Below, piece after piece: positions 25,648 to 34,114 of a stretch of DNA of 64,000 nucleotides (position 1 is the first letter of the stretch; the number at the start of each line of letters is the position of its first letter). The stretch comes from Anaerolineales bacterium. Lineage in GTDB: Bacteria > Chloroflexota > Anaerolineae > Anaerolineales > Villigracilaceae. The notes below the pieces were generated by a model, which saw nothing but the letters and a program-made list of their open reading frames with translations, did not search any database and was not told the origin of the DNA. Location of the stretch: contig JABTTV010000001.1 in assembly GCA_015075725.1 (NCBI GenBank), positions 3,649,223 to 3,713,222 of the forward strand, in the 5' to 3' direction. The translations under genes were made by a program, and so were the position numbers.

Positions 25648-26337
25648 TTACAACGGTACGGTAAAGAAGAATGAACTCCCCTGCCCTGCTTTACTCTCGA
25701 ACCAGGTCTCGCCATCATGCAGATCGATGATGTGCTCGACGATCTTCAGTCCAAGCGCAAAGCCGAGGCGCGGGTCTCTTCTATCTTCCAGGATGGTCTC
25801 GAACGGCTCAAAGACCTTTTCCTGGTCCTCTTCGGCGATGCCAATCCCTGTATCTTGTACCTCGAACAGGATGCGATCCGCTTCCTTCTCCACACAGACA
25901 GTGACCGTGCCCTTGTCCGTAAATTTGACGGCATTGTGAATGTAGTGCATCAGTGCTTGTGAAAGACGTGCCGGATCGCCTTCGATGGTTGGCAGATCTT
26001 CGGGGATATCCTCTTCCATTTCAATGCCGCCTTTGTGTTCGGCAAGTTGATCTGCCATCATTAGCACGCCTTCCATCATGGCATGGATATCCACTTCCTG
26101 GAGGTCAAGTTCCATGCGGTCTGTGACGGTTTCAGCGTAATCCTGAAAATCGCTTACCTGCACCACCAAAGGCATGAGGACCGCTTTGATGTGTTCGATG
26201 GGCGAATCGGGAATATCGATATAATCCTCCAGTTCTTCGATGCGGTAGAGCTCGTTCACTTTTTCCTGAACGTCGGCAAGTCCCTGACGCAGGTGAGAGG
26301 AAAATTTATAGAGAAATTCTTTTTGGATGTCGGTCAT
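25648..26337 (-). CDS. Soluble histidine kinase (HisKA-like + HATPase)
   Basis: A 229-residue kinase with no membrane helix and no sensor domain. The N-terminus FLYKFSSHLRQGLADVQE contains a plausible phospho-acceptor His at residue 15. The ATP-binding domain has N box MHYIHNAVKFT, G1 VQDTGIGIAEED, F box VFEPF and G2 FALGLKIVEHI. AGGAG lies upstream of the ATG. No response regulator is adjacent. It may take signal input from a partner protein; the partner is unknown. Confidence 0.88.
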   Translation of the reverse strand: MTDIQKEFLYKFSSHLRQGLADVQEKVNELYRIEELEDYIDIPDSPIEHIKAVLMPLVVQVSDFQDYAETVTDRMELDLQEVDIHAMMEGVLMMADQLAEHKGGIEMEEDIPEDLPTIEGDPARLSQALMHYIHNAVKFTDKGTVTVCVEKEADRILFEVQDTGIGIAEEDQEKVFEPFETILEDRRDPRLGFALGLKIVEHIIDLHDGETWFESKAGQGSSFFFTVPL

Positions 26338-26495
26338 GGTATTACTCCTGAATTCCCATCTCTTGAATTTACCAGGGGGCCTCTTGCAAATTTACTGCCG
26401 CCGCAATGAGCAGGAAAATGATTTGATTTTTGCATGAAGTCCGGTAATAATAATTCCATCTAGAAAAAGCGGACATCTTCCAATGTCCGCAACTG

Positions 26496-27986
26496 TCAGG
26501 CAATCACCGGGCTGGGTATTTCCTTTTTCAATGCCGAGAACACGAACCGTATCAAGAATGATGTGGACAATACGATCAGCCATACATACAGAAAGATACT
26601 CCGGGGAAAATTCTCAAATCCGCCAAAACGATATACCGCATAAACGATCCCGGCGACAAGCGCATTCCCGACGGTTACGCTTACCAACAAAACCCGTGCC
26701 CACTGGAAGAGGGGCTTTTCAAGCAGCGTGCGGCGGCATGAACCAATGATCAGAGATGCCGCAGGCAGGATGATAAAGGTCAGCCAGATCACCAACCGTT
26801 CCATTTCCCGATACCCCTGGTAATCGCGCCACAAGGGAAACCGCACTTTGAAAATGAAAAACGCCGTAAGCAGGACGACCGCCAGATCGAAAAGCAAGAC
26901 ACGGATGGTAATGGTCTGGAGGAATCGATTCAACCATTTCCTCAGTCTGAGATCCAGGACGAAATGGGCAAACAAACCGACCATGAGGATCAACGGCAGA
27001 AATGTCAGATCAAAGATGTACTGCGGATTCGAAAGACCCAAATTCCACAACGCGCTCTCGTACAGCCAGGATAACGGAACATGCAATATGTAAACTGCAT
27101 ATGCGGTCTCACCCAGGTTAACGGGAATCGGGTGACGAAATACCCGGGAGATGATGGAATTATCGAGCGAAAGGGCGACGATAAAAAGGGTCATGATCGG
27201 CGCAAGCAAACCCGTCATGGTCTCCAGGTCATGAGGAAGGGCGGGGTAAATGTCGGAACTGACCACGGTGTATCCCGCAATCAAAATGAGCGAGATCACC
27301 ATCAGCCCAATCACCATCTTCGGATCGAAACTACCCCCCCGTCCGTGGCGCAAGTACCAGATCGCACCGACCGAGCCAAGTATGAAGGAATTCAGATGAA
27401 ATAACGGAAAATAAATGATGAAGTCCTTATATTCAGGGTGGTATCCCTTCCAAAGGACGAAATGAATTGCCTGCGTAATGCCCCAGAACGCCATCGCCGT
27501 CCATGCAAGTTTACGGGAGGATTGGCGAGCCGCCCAAAGCAGAAAGAATGGAAAGACGGCATAGAAGAAAAACTCGACGGTCATGGACCAGGCAGCGTAA
27601 TTGAAGGACTGCGCGTATGCTGGAATCCACGCCTGCACGACGAATATATTAGCGAGAAACTTCTGGGGCTTGATGCCGAACAAACCGTCGTAGTAATACA
27701 GACAGGTCAGGATGAACGCAATGATGTACAGCGGATAGATGCGCACAAAACGCGCCCGGTAAAACGCGGCGATATCGAGACGTTCGCCCGGCTTGAAATA
27801 CACGAGCGCCATGACGAAACCGGAAAGCACGTAAAGGAAAGAGACCGCGGTCGGCGCGGAACTGAGAATGGCGGAGAAGGGAAAAAAATCCAAAAATGCC
27901 GTGTAATATGTGGCACCGCCATGATACACAACCACCAGGAGGACCATGGCGATCCGAGTGACTGTCAACTGGTCAATTCTTTTCAT
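26496..27986 (-). CDS. Acyltransferase 3 (OafA/YrhL-like) membrane protein
   Basis: A 496-residue polytopic membrane protein whose N-terminus (RIDQLTVTRIAMVLLVVVYHG, then SFLYVLSGFVMALVY and FYRARFVRIYPLYI) matches the acyltransferase 3 family, including the active-site region around VVYHGG. These proteins transfer acyl groups to extracytoplasmic sugars or lipids. It has more than ten helices. GAGG lies 4 nt before the ATG. It is a single gene in its own unit; the acceptor is unknown. Confidence 0.9.
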   Translation of the reverse strand: MKRIDQLTVTRIAMVLLVVVYHGGATYYTAFLDFFPFSAILSSAPTAVSFLYVLSGFVMALVYFKPGERLDIAAFYRARFVRIYPLYIIAFILTCLYYYDGLFGIKPQKFLANIFVVQAWIPAYAQSFNYAAWSMTVEFFFYAVFPFFLLWAARQSSRKLAWTAMAFWGITQAIHFVLWKGYHPEYKDFIIYFPLFHLNSFILGSVGAIWYLRHGRGGSFDPKMVIGLMVISLILIAGYTVVSSDIYPALPHDLETMTGLLAPIMTLFIVALSLDNSIISRVFRHPIPVNLGETAYAVYILHVPLSWLYESALWNLGLSNPQYIFDLTFLPLILMVGLFAHFVLDLRLRKWLNRFLQTITIRVLLFDLAVVLLTAFFIFKVRFPLWRDYQGYREMERLVIWLTFIILPAASLIIGSCRRTLLEKPLFQWARVLLVSVTVGNALVAGIVYAVYRFGGFENFPRSIFLYVWLIVLSTSFLIRFVFSALKKEIPSPVIA

Positions 27987-28023
27987 CGAACCTCAAGAGC
28001 ATAGTCCATGTATTCTACTAGAA

Positions 28024-28058
28024 AAAGTTCGGGCGGGTTCACGGCCAGCCCGAACTTT
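28024..28058 (-). terminator. Terminator downstream of the focA-Lrp pair
   Basis: AAAGTTCGGGC (28024-28034) and GCCCGAACTTT (28048-28058) form an 11-bp stem; on the minus strand the stem is followed by TTTTTC. The region 27987-28168 holds nothing else recognisable. Confidence 0.8.
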
Positions 28059-28168
28059 AATATATTTCCCTGGAATCATCAATTCGACAGGAACGACTTC
28101 AGACCCTGACCGGTTTTATCAATGCTTCCCCGCCAGCACCTCAAGCCCAATCAAGCAATCTGAGCGAC

Positions 28169-28399
28169 TCAAACGTCCACGGCAAGACAGGTGAGGGTTT
28201 GTTCCACCCCGGGAATGGGTTGAATCTGAGACGCTGTAACCTTGCCAAGCGTCGCCACATCCTCGGTCTCGACGACAGCCACCGCATCGTACGGACCGAA
28301 GGTCATGTGCGCCTCCTTGACGCTCTTGATGCGGCGAAGATGGCTGACGACATCCTTGACCTCGCCGGCACGGATTTTGATCATGACATAAGCTTTCAT
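28169..28399 (-). CDS. Stand-alone Lrp/AsnC ligand-binding (RAM) domain protein
   Basis: A 76-residue protein starting MKAYVMIKIRAGEVKDVVSH, containing only the Lrp/AsnC effector-binding domain (VKEAHMTFGPYDAVAVVETE) without a DNA-binding domain. AAGGAG lies 7 nt upstream of the ATG at 28399. It follows focA by 16 bp on the same strand, so the pair is probably co-transcribed. It may sense a small molecule such as an amino acid and oligomerise with another Lrp-type regulator. Confidence 0.85.
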   Translation of the reverse strand: MKAYVMIKIRAGEVKDVVSHLRRIKSVKEAHMTFGPYDAVAVVETEDVATLGKVTASQIQPIPGVEQTLTCLAVDV

Positions 28400-28415
28400 G
28401 GTTCTGCTCCTTTTT

Positions 28416-29306
28416 CTAGAGATCCCGTTTGGACCGCAGGAAAACAACCCAATATATGGCGGCAACCAAGACCGCCCCGCCGATGATGTTTCCAATCGTA
28501 ACAGGAATCAGGTTATTCACAAAGAACGCCTGCCAGGTGAGGGCGTCCAGCCCGGGCACTTTATCAGCGACCCGCTCGATGAATGCCGGGTCGAACATCT
28601 TTACCATCAATGCGTAGGGGATAAAGTACATATTGGCAACGCTGTGCTCAAATCCCGCGGCCACGAATGCAGTGATGGGGAAAATTATAGAAATGATCTT
28701 GTCCAAGGTGGTACGGGCACTGAACGTGAGCCAGACCGCGAGACAAACCAAACCATTGCAGAGAATGCCAAGCGCGATGGCTTGAAGGAACTCGAGCTGG
28801 CATTTGGCAACGCCGATTCTCAAGGCGGCGATCCCGACCGAGTCCGAGCCGAATGTATATTGTTTGGTGAAAAACATCAGGATGACAGTGCCGATCGAAC
28901 CGATGAAATTTCCCAAATAAACAACCCCCCAGTTCCAGAGAAGCCCCCACGTCGTTACCTTACCGCTCGCCCAAGCCATGACGATAAGGTTATTGCCGGT
29001 GAAAAGTTCTGCACCACCCACCACCACAAGAATCAGGCCCAGGCAAAAGACCAGGCCAGCCAGCAGACGGGTCACACCGTAGGGCAACCCGGTGGAAAAA
29101 ACCTGGCTGCCATCTGCGGCATTGACAGCCATCCCCCCCGCCGATACAGTCGTTGCGAAGATCGCTCCAAGCGCAATAAAAGCTCCAGCCAGAATAGCCA
29201 GCATCAACATGGTGAAGGTTGGCATTTCCGCCTTTCGGACACCCAGATACTCAGCCCGAGTAGCCATTTCTGATGGCAACAGCGAATCGATACGGAATTC
29301 AGTCAT
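28416..29306 (-). CDS. focA: Formate/nitrite channel, FocA/NirC family
   Basis: A 296-residue channel protein with six helices. The family motifs AILAGAFIALGAIFATTVSA, GAELFTGNNLIVMAW and NLIPVTIGNIIGGAVLV are clear. It moves formate (or nitrite) across the cytoplasmic membrane as a pentamer. AAGGA lies upstream of the ATG. A perfect CRP-type palindrome is found 23-40 bp upstream of the start, suggesting control by a CRP/FNR regulator. The next gene is a stand-alone Lrp ligand-binding protein. Formate versus nitrite specificity cannot be told; nearby C1 genes favour formate. Confidence 0.92.
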   Translation of the reverse strand: MTEFRIDSLLPSEMATRAEYLGVRKAEMPTFTMLMLAILAGAFIALGAIFATTVSAGGMAVNAADGSQVFSTGLPYGVTRLLAGLVFCLGLILVVVGGAELFTGNNLIVMAWASGKVTTWGLLWNWGVVYLGNFIGSIGTVILMFFTKQYTFGSDSVGIAALRIGVAKCQLEFLQAIALGILCNGLVCLAVWLTFSARTTLDKIISIIFPITAFVAAGFEHSVANMYFIPYALMVKMFDPAFIERVADKVPGLDALTWQAFFVNNLIPVTIGNIIGGAVLVAAIYWVVFLRSKRDL

Positions 29307-29328
29307 AACTACATTCCTTTCGTTTTTA

Positions 29329-29346
29329 TTGTGATTTTATTCACAA
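29329..29346. promoter_or_regulatory. focA: CRP/FNR-type operator at the focA promoter
   Basis: TTGTGA-N6-TCACAA is a perfect palindrome that matches the CRP consensus half-site TGTGA. A TATACT -10-like box lies just upstream on the focA strand (about 29355-29360), which would place the operator near the transcription start. Confidence 0.65.
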
Positions 29347-29409
29347 TTCAAGTATAACAGAATGGGTTTAATTTGGAGCAGTTTAGTATGTAATGGAAAG
29401 CGAGTGATA

Positions 29410-30396
29410 TTACTCCATTGACTTTTTATTTCCGGCTCTGCGGCTGAGAAGGAAGGAAGCCAAACCGGCGGTAACAAGCGCAGCCAGCGTAATGCCGCCA
29501 ACGACTTTACCCCCAGCCTGCAGGGAGGTCGGGGCGCTGGGAAGAGGAGTCGAGGTTTGAGTCGCGGTTGGCGTCACCGGCCGGGTCGCCGTCGAAGTCG
29601 GTATCCCGAGAGTCACTGTAACGGGAATACTGGTCGGAGTCGGGGTTTCAGTGGATGCGCGGCGAACGAGGAGTTTTTGCCCTTCAAAAATCTCATCACT
29701 CGACAGGCTGTTCAAAAGTTTGAGTTCTGCGATGGTCGTGTTATAGGCGATCGCAATACTCCACAGAGCTTCATCTTTTTGCACAATGTGATAGATCTCG
29801 CCGCCTGGAAGAGGGGTGTTCGGCATGACCGTACCGGGCATCACAGTAAGGGATCCTACCTCCGGTGAAACGGTAGTGACAACAACCTTATCACCAGACC
29901 CGGCAACCAGAACAAAATATGTCACACCATTGGCGGCGGCAATGCCAGCGCCCGCATCTTTATATTCCGGAGAAAGCAAAACGCGAGAATTATTGGCATC
30001 TGCCTGCCAAATTGCGATCACATCGTCCTCTGAAAGCCCGGTACCGGAATGTATCGCTTCGGCGAACAATCCACCCGCCGCCAGCTCGCCCCCCACCGGG
30101 TATCCCGAAGCGATCGCCCGCTCGAACGGACGGAGACCGTTTTGATCGAAGTGAGTCAACACGCCGGTTCTGGCAAGATACCCCGCATGTTCCTGTGAAA
30201 TTTTCATCAGGATGGAATTCGGTGTGTACCCCGGTAATCCCTTCGATTTGCGCAAGGCATTCACCTTATCGATCAAATCGACAGCGCTTTGTTGGAAAGA
30301 AAAATCCTGCGGCGTGGCATCCACCCGTTCGGACGGAATCAAGGCAAAGGTCAGAACAAGAAGCGGGGTTATCATCCAGAAGGAAAAATTTTTCAT
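29410..30396 (-). CDS. Exported CAP/SCP-domain protein with LysM and C-terminal anchor
   Basis: A 328-residue secreted protein. After a signal peptide comes a CAP (cysteine-rich secretory/PR-1-like) domain with VDLIDKVNALRKSKGLPGYT, MKISQEHAGYLA and GELAAGGLFAEAI-type blocks. A LysM domain follows (YHIVQKDEALWSIAIAYNTT), then a Thr/Pro linker, one C-terminal helix and a basic tail. LysM binds peptidoglycan-like glycans, so the protein is probably anchored at the envelope. TATAAT sits exactly 6 nt before the ATG, suggesting a leaderless transcript. Confidence 0.88.
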   Translation of the reverse strand: MKNFSFWMITPLLVLTFALIPSERVDATPQDFSFQQSAVDLIDKVNALRKSKGLPGYTPNSILMKISQEHAGYLARTGVLTHFDQNGLRPFERAIASGYPVGGELAAGGLFAEAIHSGTGLSEDDVIAIWQADANNSRVLLSPEYKDAGAGIAAANGVTYFVLVAGSGDKVVVTTVSPEVGSLTVMPGTVMPNTPLPGGEIYHIVQKDEALWSIAIAYNTTIAELKLLNSLSSDEIFEGQKLLVRRASTETPTPTSIPVTVTLGIPTSTATRPVTPTATQTSTPLPSAPTSLQAGGKVVGGITLAALVTAGLASFLLSRRAGNKKSME

Positions 30397-30457
30397 GAAA
30401 AAATTATACCGGGCGGGCAAATTGCCCAGGCTGGGTAATTTGTACCTTTTCAAAACG

Positions 30458-30486
30458 TTCAAGCTGGAGGTAAAATTATATATAAT
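30458..30486 (+). promoter_or_regulatory. Promoter of the MTHFR fusion gene
   Basis: TTCAAG (30458-30463) and TATAAT (30481-30486) are spaced by 17 nt; a second TATAAT follows at 30489-30494. AGGAG precedes the ATG at 30508. Confidence 0.6.
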
Positions 30487-30507
30487 GTATAATCTGTAGG
30501 AGTAGTC

Positions 30508-32034
30508 ATGCCAGGTTTCACGCCGGGACGCCGGTATCAACCCCCCTTTATGCCGTTCAAGCGCCAGCCGTTCAAAAAACGCGCGCTGGCCGCCATCGAA
30601 CTTGCGGTCAAAGGTCCATTATTTGGATGCCGCATGTGTGGAAACTGCCTCCTGCAGGAGACGGCGTTGATCTGCCCGATGGAGTGCCCGAAAGGGCTAC
30701 GCAATGGTCCCTGTGGCGGCTCGACCCCCGAGAAATGTTATGTCGATGAGTCGCGTCCGTGCATCTGGTACAAGATCTACGAAAGGTCGTTCAAGCTGGG
30801 GCGTGAGGCACTGCTGCTCGAAGTTCTGCCGCCGATGGATTGGAGCAAAACCGGGACGGATGCCTGGAGCGATGTGTTCGAACAGGCTGGCAAGGTGGGG
30901 ATAAAGAACATTGTCACGGGTCTGACTTCAGGGGAAGCCGGTGCAGTGACCCGGACACTTGATTCCATCTTCAAACCTGTGCGCCAACCCGATTGGTGGC
31001 AAGGCGACGCGGAATATCACGCGCCGAAATATACCGCGCCCGCCTCAGAACTCGAACGCAGACTAAAAGCAGGTGAATTCGTCGTTGCGGCAGAAGTCAC
31101 CCCTCCCCTATCGATCAACACGGATAAACTCAAACAAAACATCGAATTGCTCAAGCCGTATGTGGCTGCGATCAATTTCACTGACAGTGCTTCGGCGATT
31201 CCGCGCATATCCTCCTGGGCGTGCAGCAAAATGGCATTAGACCTGGGCGCTGACCCTGTCATGCAGATCACCGGGCGAGATCATACACGGGTCAATTTAC
31301 AATCAAGCGTGATGGGCGCATCTGTATTGGGCGTGCGCAACGTGCTCTGTCTGACCGGGGACAGCATGGTTCTGGGACCAGGTCCGCAGGGGCGCATGGA
31401 TATCGTGGACCTTGACGGGATCCAGATGCTGTGGATCCTGCGCCGGATGCGGGACGAAGCGAAGTATCTAGACGGGCGCGAGATTCAAACCCCGCCCAAG
31501 TACTTCCTGGGCGCGGCGGCATCGCCCTTCGCTTCGAATATGAAATTTCAGGCACTGCGCGAACAGAAGAAGGTCAATGCCGGGGCGCAGTTCTTCCAGA
31601 CCAACGTGGTCTTCGATGCGGATGCGTTGGATGAATGGCTGAACGAGATCGCCAAGCGGGACATTCTCGACAAGGTCTACATCATGATCGGAATCACGCC
31701 GCTCAAGAGTTACAAGACCGCCGTGTACATGGACAAGAAAATACCCGGCGTGTTCGTGCCGGAGAAAATCCTCAAGCGCATGGAAAAGGCAAAAGAAAAA
31801 GGGAATGAAAAGGATGAAGGCTTACAGATCGCGCTGGAGTTGGTGGAAAAGATCAAGACCAAACAGGGCGTGAACGGAATACACATCATGGCGGTGGGCT
31901 GGGAAGAGATCGTGCCGAGAATCGTCGTCGAAGCGGGTTTGGGCAATAAAGTGGGGTCAAACGCGGATAATCGAAAATCAGGTCAATTGGATGAGCTCGT
32001 CCCCGGTCAGGTCACGCCAATGACCAGCTTCTAA
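30508..32034 (+). CDS. Methylenetetrahydrofolate reductase with fused MetV-like domain
   Basis: A 508-residue protein in two parts. Residues about 25-105 form the cysteine-rich MTHFR_C (PF12225, MetV-like) domain with CRMCGNCLLQETALICPMEC, CGGSTPEKC and a further Cys. Residues about 185-500 form a MetF TIM barrel (VVAAEVTPPLSINTDKLKQN, NFTDSASAIPRIS, VLGVRNVLCLTGDS). The enzyme reduces methylene- to methyl-tetrahydrofolate. In acetogens MetV and MetF are separate subunits of one ferredoxin- or NADH-linked complex; here they are one polypeptide, and the MetV part is N-terminal. AGGAG precedes the ATG. It converges on and overlaps the pseudouridine synthase gene by 57 bp. Confidence 0.9.
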   Translation: MPGFTPGRRYQPPFMPFKRQPFKKRALAAIELAVKGPLFGCRMCGNCLLQETALICPMECPKGLRNGPCGGSTPEKCYVDESRPCIWYKIYERSFKLGREALLLEVLPPMDWSKTGTDAWSDVFEQAGKVGIKNIVTGLTSGEAGAVTRTLDSIFKPVRQPDWWQGDAEYHAPKYTAPASELERRLKAGEFVVAAEVTPPLSINTDKLKQNIELLKPYVAAINFTDSASAIPRISSWACSKMALDLGADPVMQITGRDHTRVNLQSSVMGASVLGVRNVLCLTGDSMVLGPGPQGRMDIVDLDGIQMLWILRRMRDEAKYLDGREIQTPPKYFLGAAASPFASNMKFQALREQKKVNAGAQFFQTNVVFDADALDEWLNEIAKRDILDKVYIMIGITPLKSYKTAVYMDKKIPGVFVPEKILKRMEKAKEKGNEKDEGLQIALELVEKIKTKQGVNGIHIMAVGWEEIVPRIVVEAGLGNKVGSNADNRKSGQLDELVPGQVTPMTSF

Positions 32035-32532
32035 ATTCCCCAACCGAACGGTACCGATCGCAACACGAATTATCCGCAATGCGAACAAGCCAACCGCCGC
32101 TGTCATGTGACGGATCTGTCGCTTTTTGCCCTCGCTCAATTTCACTTCAAGCCAGTGAGTCGGTCCGTGCGGGGTGACAGGCCTGGGTCTGGCTGGCAGG
32201 ATTGGGTCAGCGATGAGGCGGAAGGAGGCGGGACGGGTGAAATGCCCTTTGATCTGGATCCCACTGGAGAGCTGGTTCAACTTTTCGGGAGTCGGCTCCC
32301 CCTCCACCATCACCAGATACGTCTTCTCCAGATGATGTTTCGGGTCGGTCAGGCGTTTTATCAAGGCGCCATCATCGGTAAGCAGCAACAATCCCTCGCT
32401 GTCGCGATCCAACCGCCCTGCCGCGTAAATGCCCGGAATGTTTATAAAATCCTTCAGAGTGGGATGCCCCGTCCCTTCATCGGTGAACTGCGAGAGCACA
32501 CCGTAAGGTTTGTTGAAGATGATATAACGCAT
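31978..32532 (-). CDS. rRNA large-subunit pseudouridine synthase (RluE/RsuA family)
   Basis: A 184-residue enzyme that isomerises a uridine in rRNA. It has the N-terminal FNKPYGVLSQFTDE, catalytic GRLDRDSEGLLLLT with the key Asp, and EGKKRQIRHM near the C-terminus. There is no S4 domain, as in RluE (target U2457 in E. coli 23S rRNA). Its 3' end overlaps the 3' end of the convergent MTHFR gene by 57 bp. Confidence 0.93.
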   Translation of the reverse strand: MRYIIFNKPYGVLSQFTDEGTGHPTLKDFINIPGIYAAGRLDRDSEGLLLLTDDGALIKRLTDPKHHLEKTYLVMVEGEPTPEKLNQLSSGIQIKGHFTRPASFRLIADPILPARPRPVTPHGPTHWLEVKLSEGKKRQIRHMTAAVGLFALRIIRVAIGTVRLGNLEAGHWRDLTGDELIQLT

Positions 32533-32578
32533 GGCAGGCGCAATGATACTTCATGCCTGCCATGCCATGGATTAAAAC

Positions 32579-33373
32579 TCAAGATCTATCTTCGATATCC
32601 TGGCTTGTGAGCTGCCCGAATATCACTTTGATGATCTGATCCAATTTTTTGGTGACCTGATAACTCCCAAACCCAGCCAGAAAACCCAGCCCAAATACAT
32701 AGTAACCCGACGCCCGTGAGAACGGGGATTTATCCTTATCGTCTCCATCCTTTTTTGCGTCGTTCGTTCCATTTTCATTGGAATTGGATTCCGGTGTTTC
32801 GGTGGGAACGACCGCACTGCCGCCATCGTCGGTGCTTTCTTCCGGTACCACGGTCCCCATTGGCGCGGCTTCAGTACTCACGGATCCGGCTGCCTGCTCC
32901 GATGACTGGTCTCCAATCGCGGGGACTCCCACCGTCATCAGACCGGAGGCAACCAGGGCGAAAACAATCGCTCCCAACGCCGCAGAACCGATCTGGCGGA
33001 AGATATAATCGCCCGCAAACCGAATATCGAACTTTCCTTTAATCGAGTATTTATAAAGTTTGTTCATCCCGAACAGAATGCCGCCGATCGCCCCGCCAAT
33101 AAGGGCAAGCATGATCAGAATCAGGGGGTCGGTCTCCTCCACCTTATCGATTTTCAATAACCACTTTATGAAACCGAACTTCAGGGTCGCGACGTCGAAG
33201 ACCAGCACCCCCCACAAAATCAAGGTAATATTCAGGTAGATGGTCAGAATCGCCTGAACGATCACTGTCAGAGGAGGTTTGTTGATCGATTCCCAGTATC
33301 TGGTTTGTTCGTTTTCCGGTTCCACCTCTGCGGTCATATCCGTACCTTTTTTTACGACATTCGGCTTGGTCAT
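32579..33373 (-). CDS. Membrane protein with acidic Ser/Thr/Pro-rich loop
   Basis: A 264-residue protein of unknown family. Four or five membrane helices (about residues 35-60, 83-103, 125-150, 222-240) and a long polar loop (about 152-215) rich in Glu, Ser, Thr and Asp that is probably extracytoplasmic. AAGGAGG lies upstream of the ATG. It is divergent from the zinc-ribbon SpoU gene. No catalytic motif was found. Confidence 0.75.
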   Translation of the reverse strand: MTKPNVVKKGTDMTAEVEPENEQTRYWESINKPPLTVIVQAILTIYLNITLILWGVLVFDVATLKFGFIKWLLKIDKVEETDPLILIMLALIGGAIGGILFGMNKLYKYSIKGKFDIRFAGDYIFRQIGSAALGAIVFALVASGLMTVGVPAIGDQSSEQAAGSVSTEAAPMGTVVPEESTDDGGSAVVPTETPESNSNENGTNDAKKDGDDKDKSPFSRASGYYVFGLGFLAGFGSYQVTKKLDQIIKVIFGQLTSQDIEDRS

Positions 33374-33431
33374 GGCTGCCTCCTTCCAATGTAAATTATA
33401 GGAAATAAGAACTCAAACTTCAATCACCAAT

Positions 33432-34076
33432 ATGAGAAAAAATACGACCAACCCCATCTTCGAAATACGCGTCTGTGAGAATTGCGGCCTGCGATACCCC
33501 TTGCAAGTTACACCCTCTGCGGGAGGGCGCTGCCCAACCTGCCTGGGAAAGACCCGCTCCGTCCTGCAAAAGCCCATTCCGGACAGAGAACGCGAATTCG
33601 ATGGAAGGGGGAAGCGAATCGCTACTCAACGCGCAGTTTTGCTAGACAACATCCGCTCGGCATGGAACGTGGGCTCGATCTTTCGCAGCGCAGACGGTTT
33701 CGGCTTCGACCATATCCACCTATGCGGAATCACGCCCACACCGGATAACGAGGCGGTGGTTAAAACCTCGCTCGGCGCCGAAGAAAATATTCAATGGACG
33801 TATCACAAAGACGCCGTGGAGCTCGTCATGGAACTAAAAAAGGAGAGTTGGCGGGTGATCGCGTTGGAGGATGAACAGACCGCAAATGAAATAGGGCAAA
33901 CGCCGCCTGCCGCAGGTGAAAGATCTGTCCTCATTCTCGGCAATGAAGTGACGGGAATCGACCCGGGGTTGATCGCCCTTTCTGACGAAATTCTTTTCAT
34001 CCCCATGCGCGGAAAGAAGCGCTCTCTGAACGTGGCAATCGCTTTCAGCGTAGCGGCTTACGCACTAAGCAAATAA
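33432..34076 (+). CDS. SpoU-family RNA methyltransferase with N-terminal zinc ribbon
   Basis: A 214-residue SPOUT methyltransferase. Cys15-x2-Cys18 and Cys34-x2-Cys37 form an N-terminal zinc ribbon. The SpoU fold follows with VLLDNIRSAWNVGSIFRSAD, LILGNEVTGIDPGLI and IPMRGKKRSLNVAIAFSVAA. TrmH-type enzymes methylate the 2'-O of tRNA or rRNA. The zinc ribbon is not part of standard TrmH/TrmL and may help bind RNA. The gene is a single unit; no clear Shine-Dalgarno is seen. Confidence 0.9.
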   Translation: MRKNTTNPIFEIRVCENCGLRYPLQVTPSAGGRCPTCLGKTRSVLQKPIPDREREFDGRGKRIATQRAVLLDNIRSAWNVGSIFRSADGFGFDHIHLCGITPTPDNEAVVKTSLGAEENIQWTYHKDAVELVMELKKESWRVIALEDEQTANEIGQTPPAAGERSVLILGNEVTGIDPGLIALSDEILFIPMRGKKRSLNVAIAFSVAAYALSK

Positions 34077-34114
34077 ACATGGAAACGGTTCGATCGCAGC
34101 CGGACAACGTAAAC

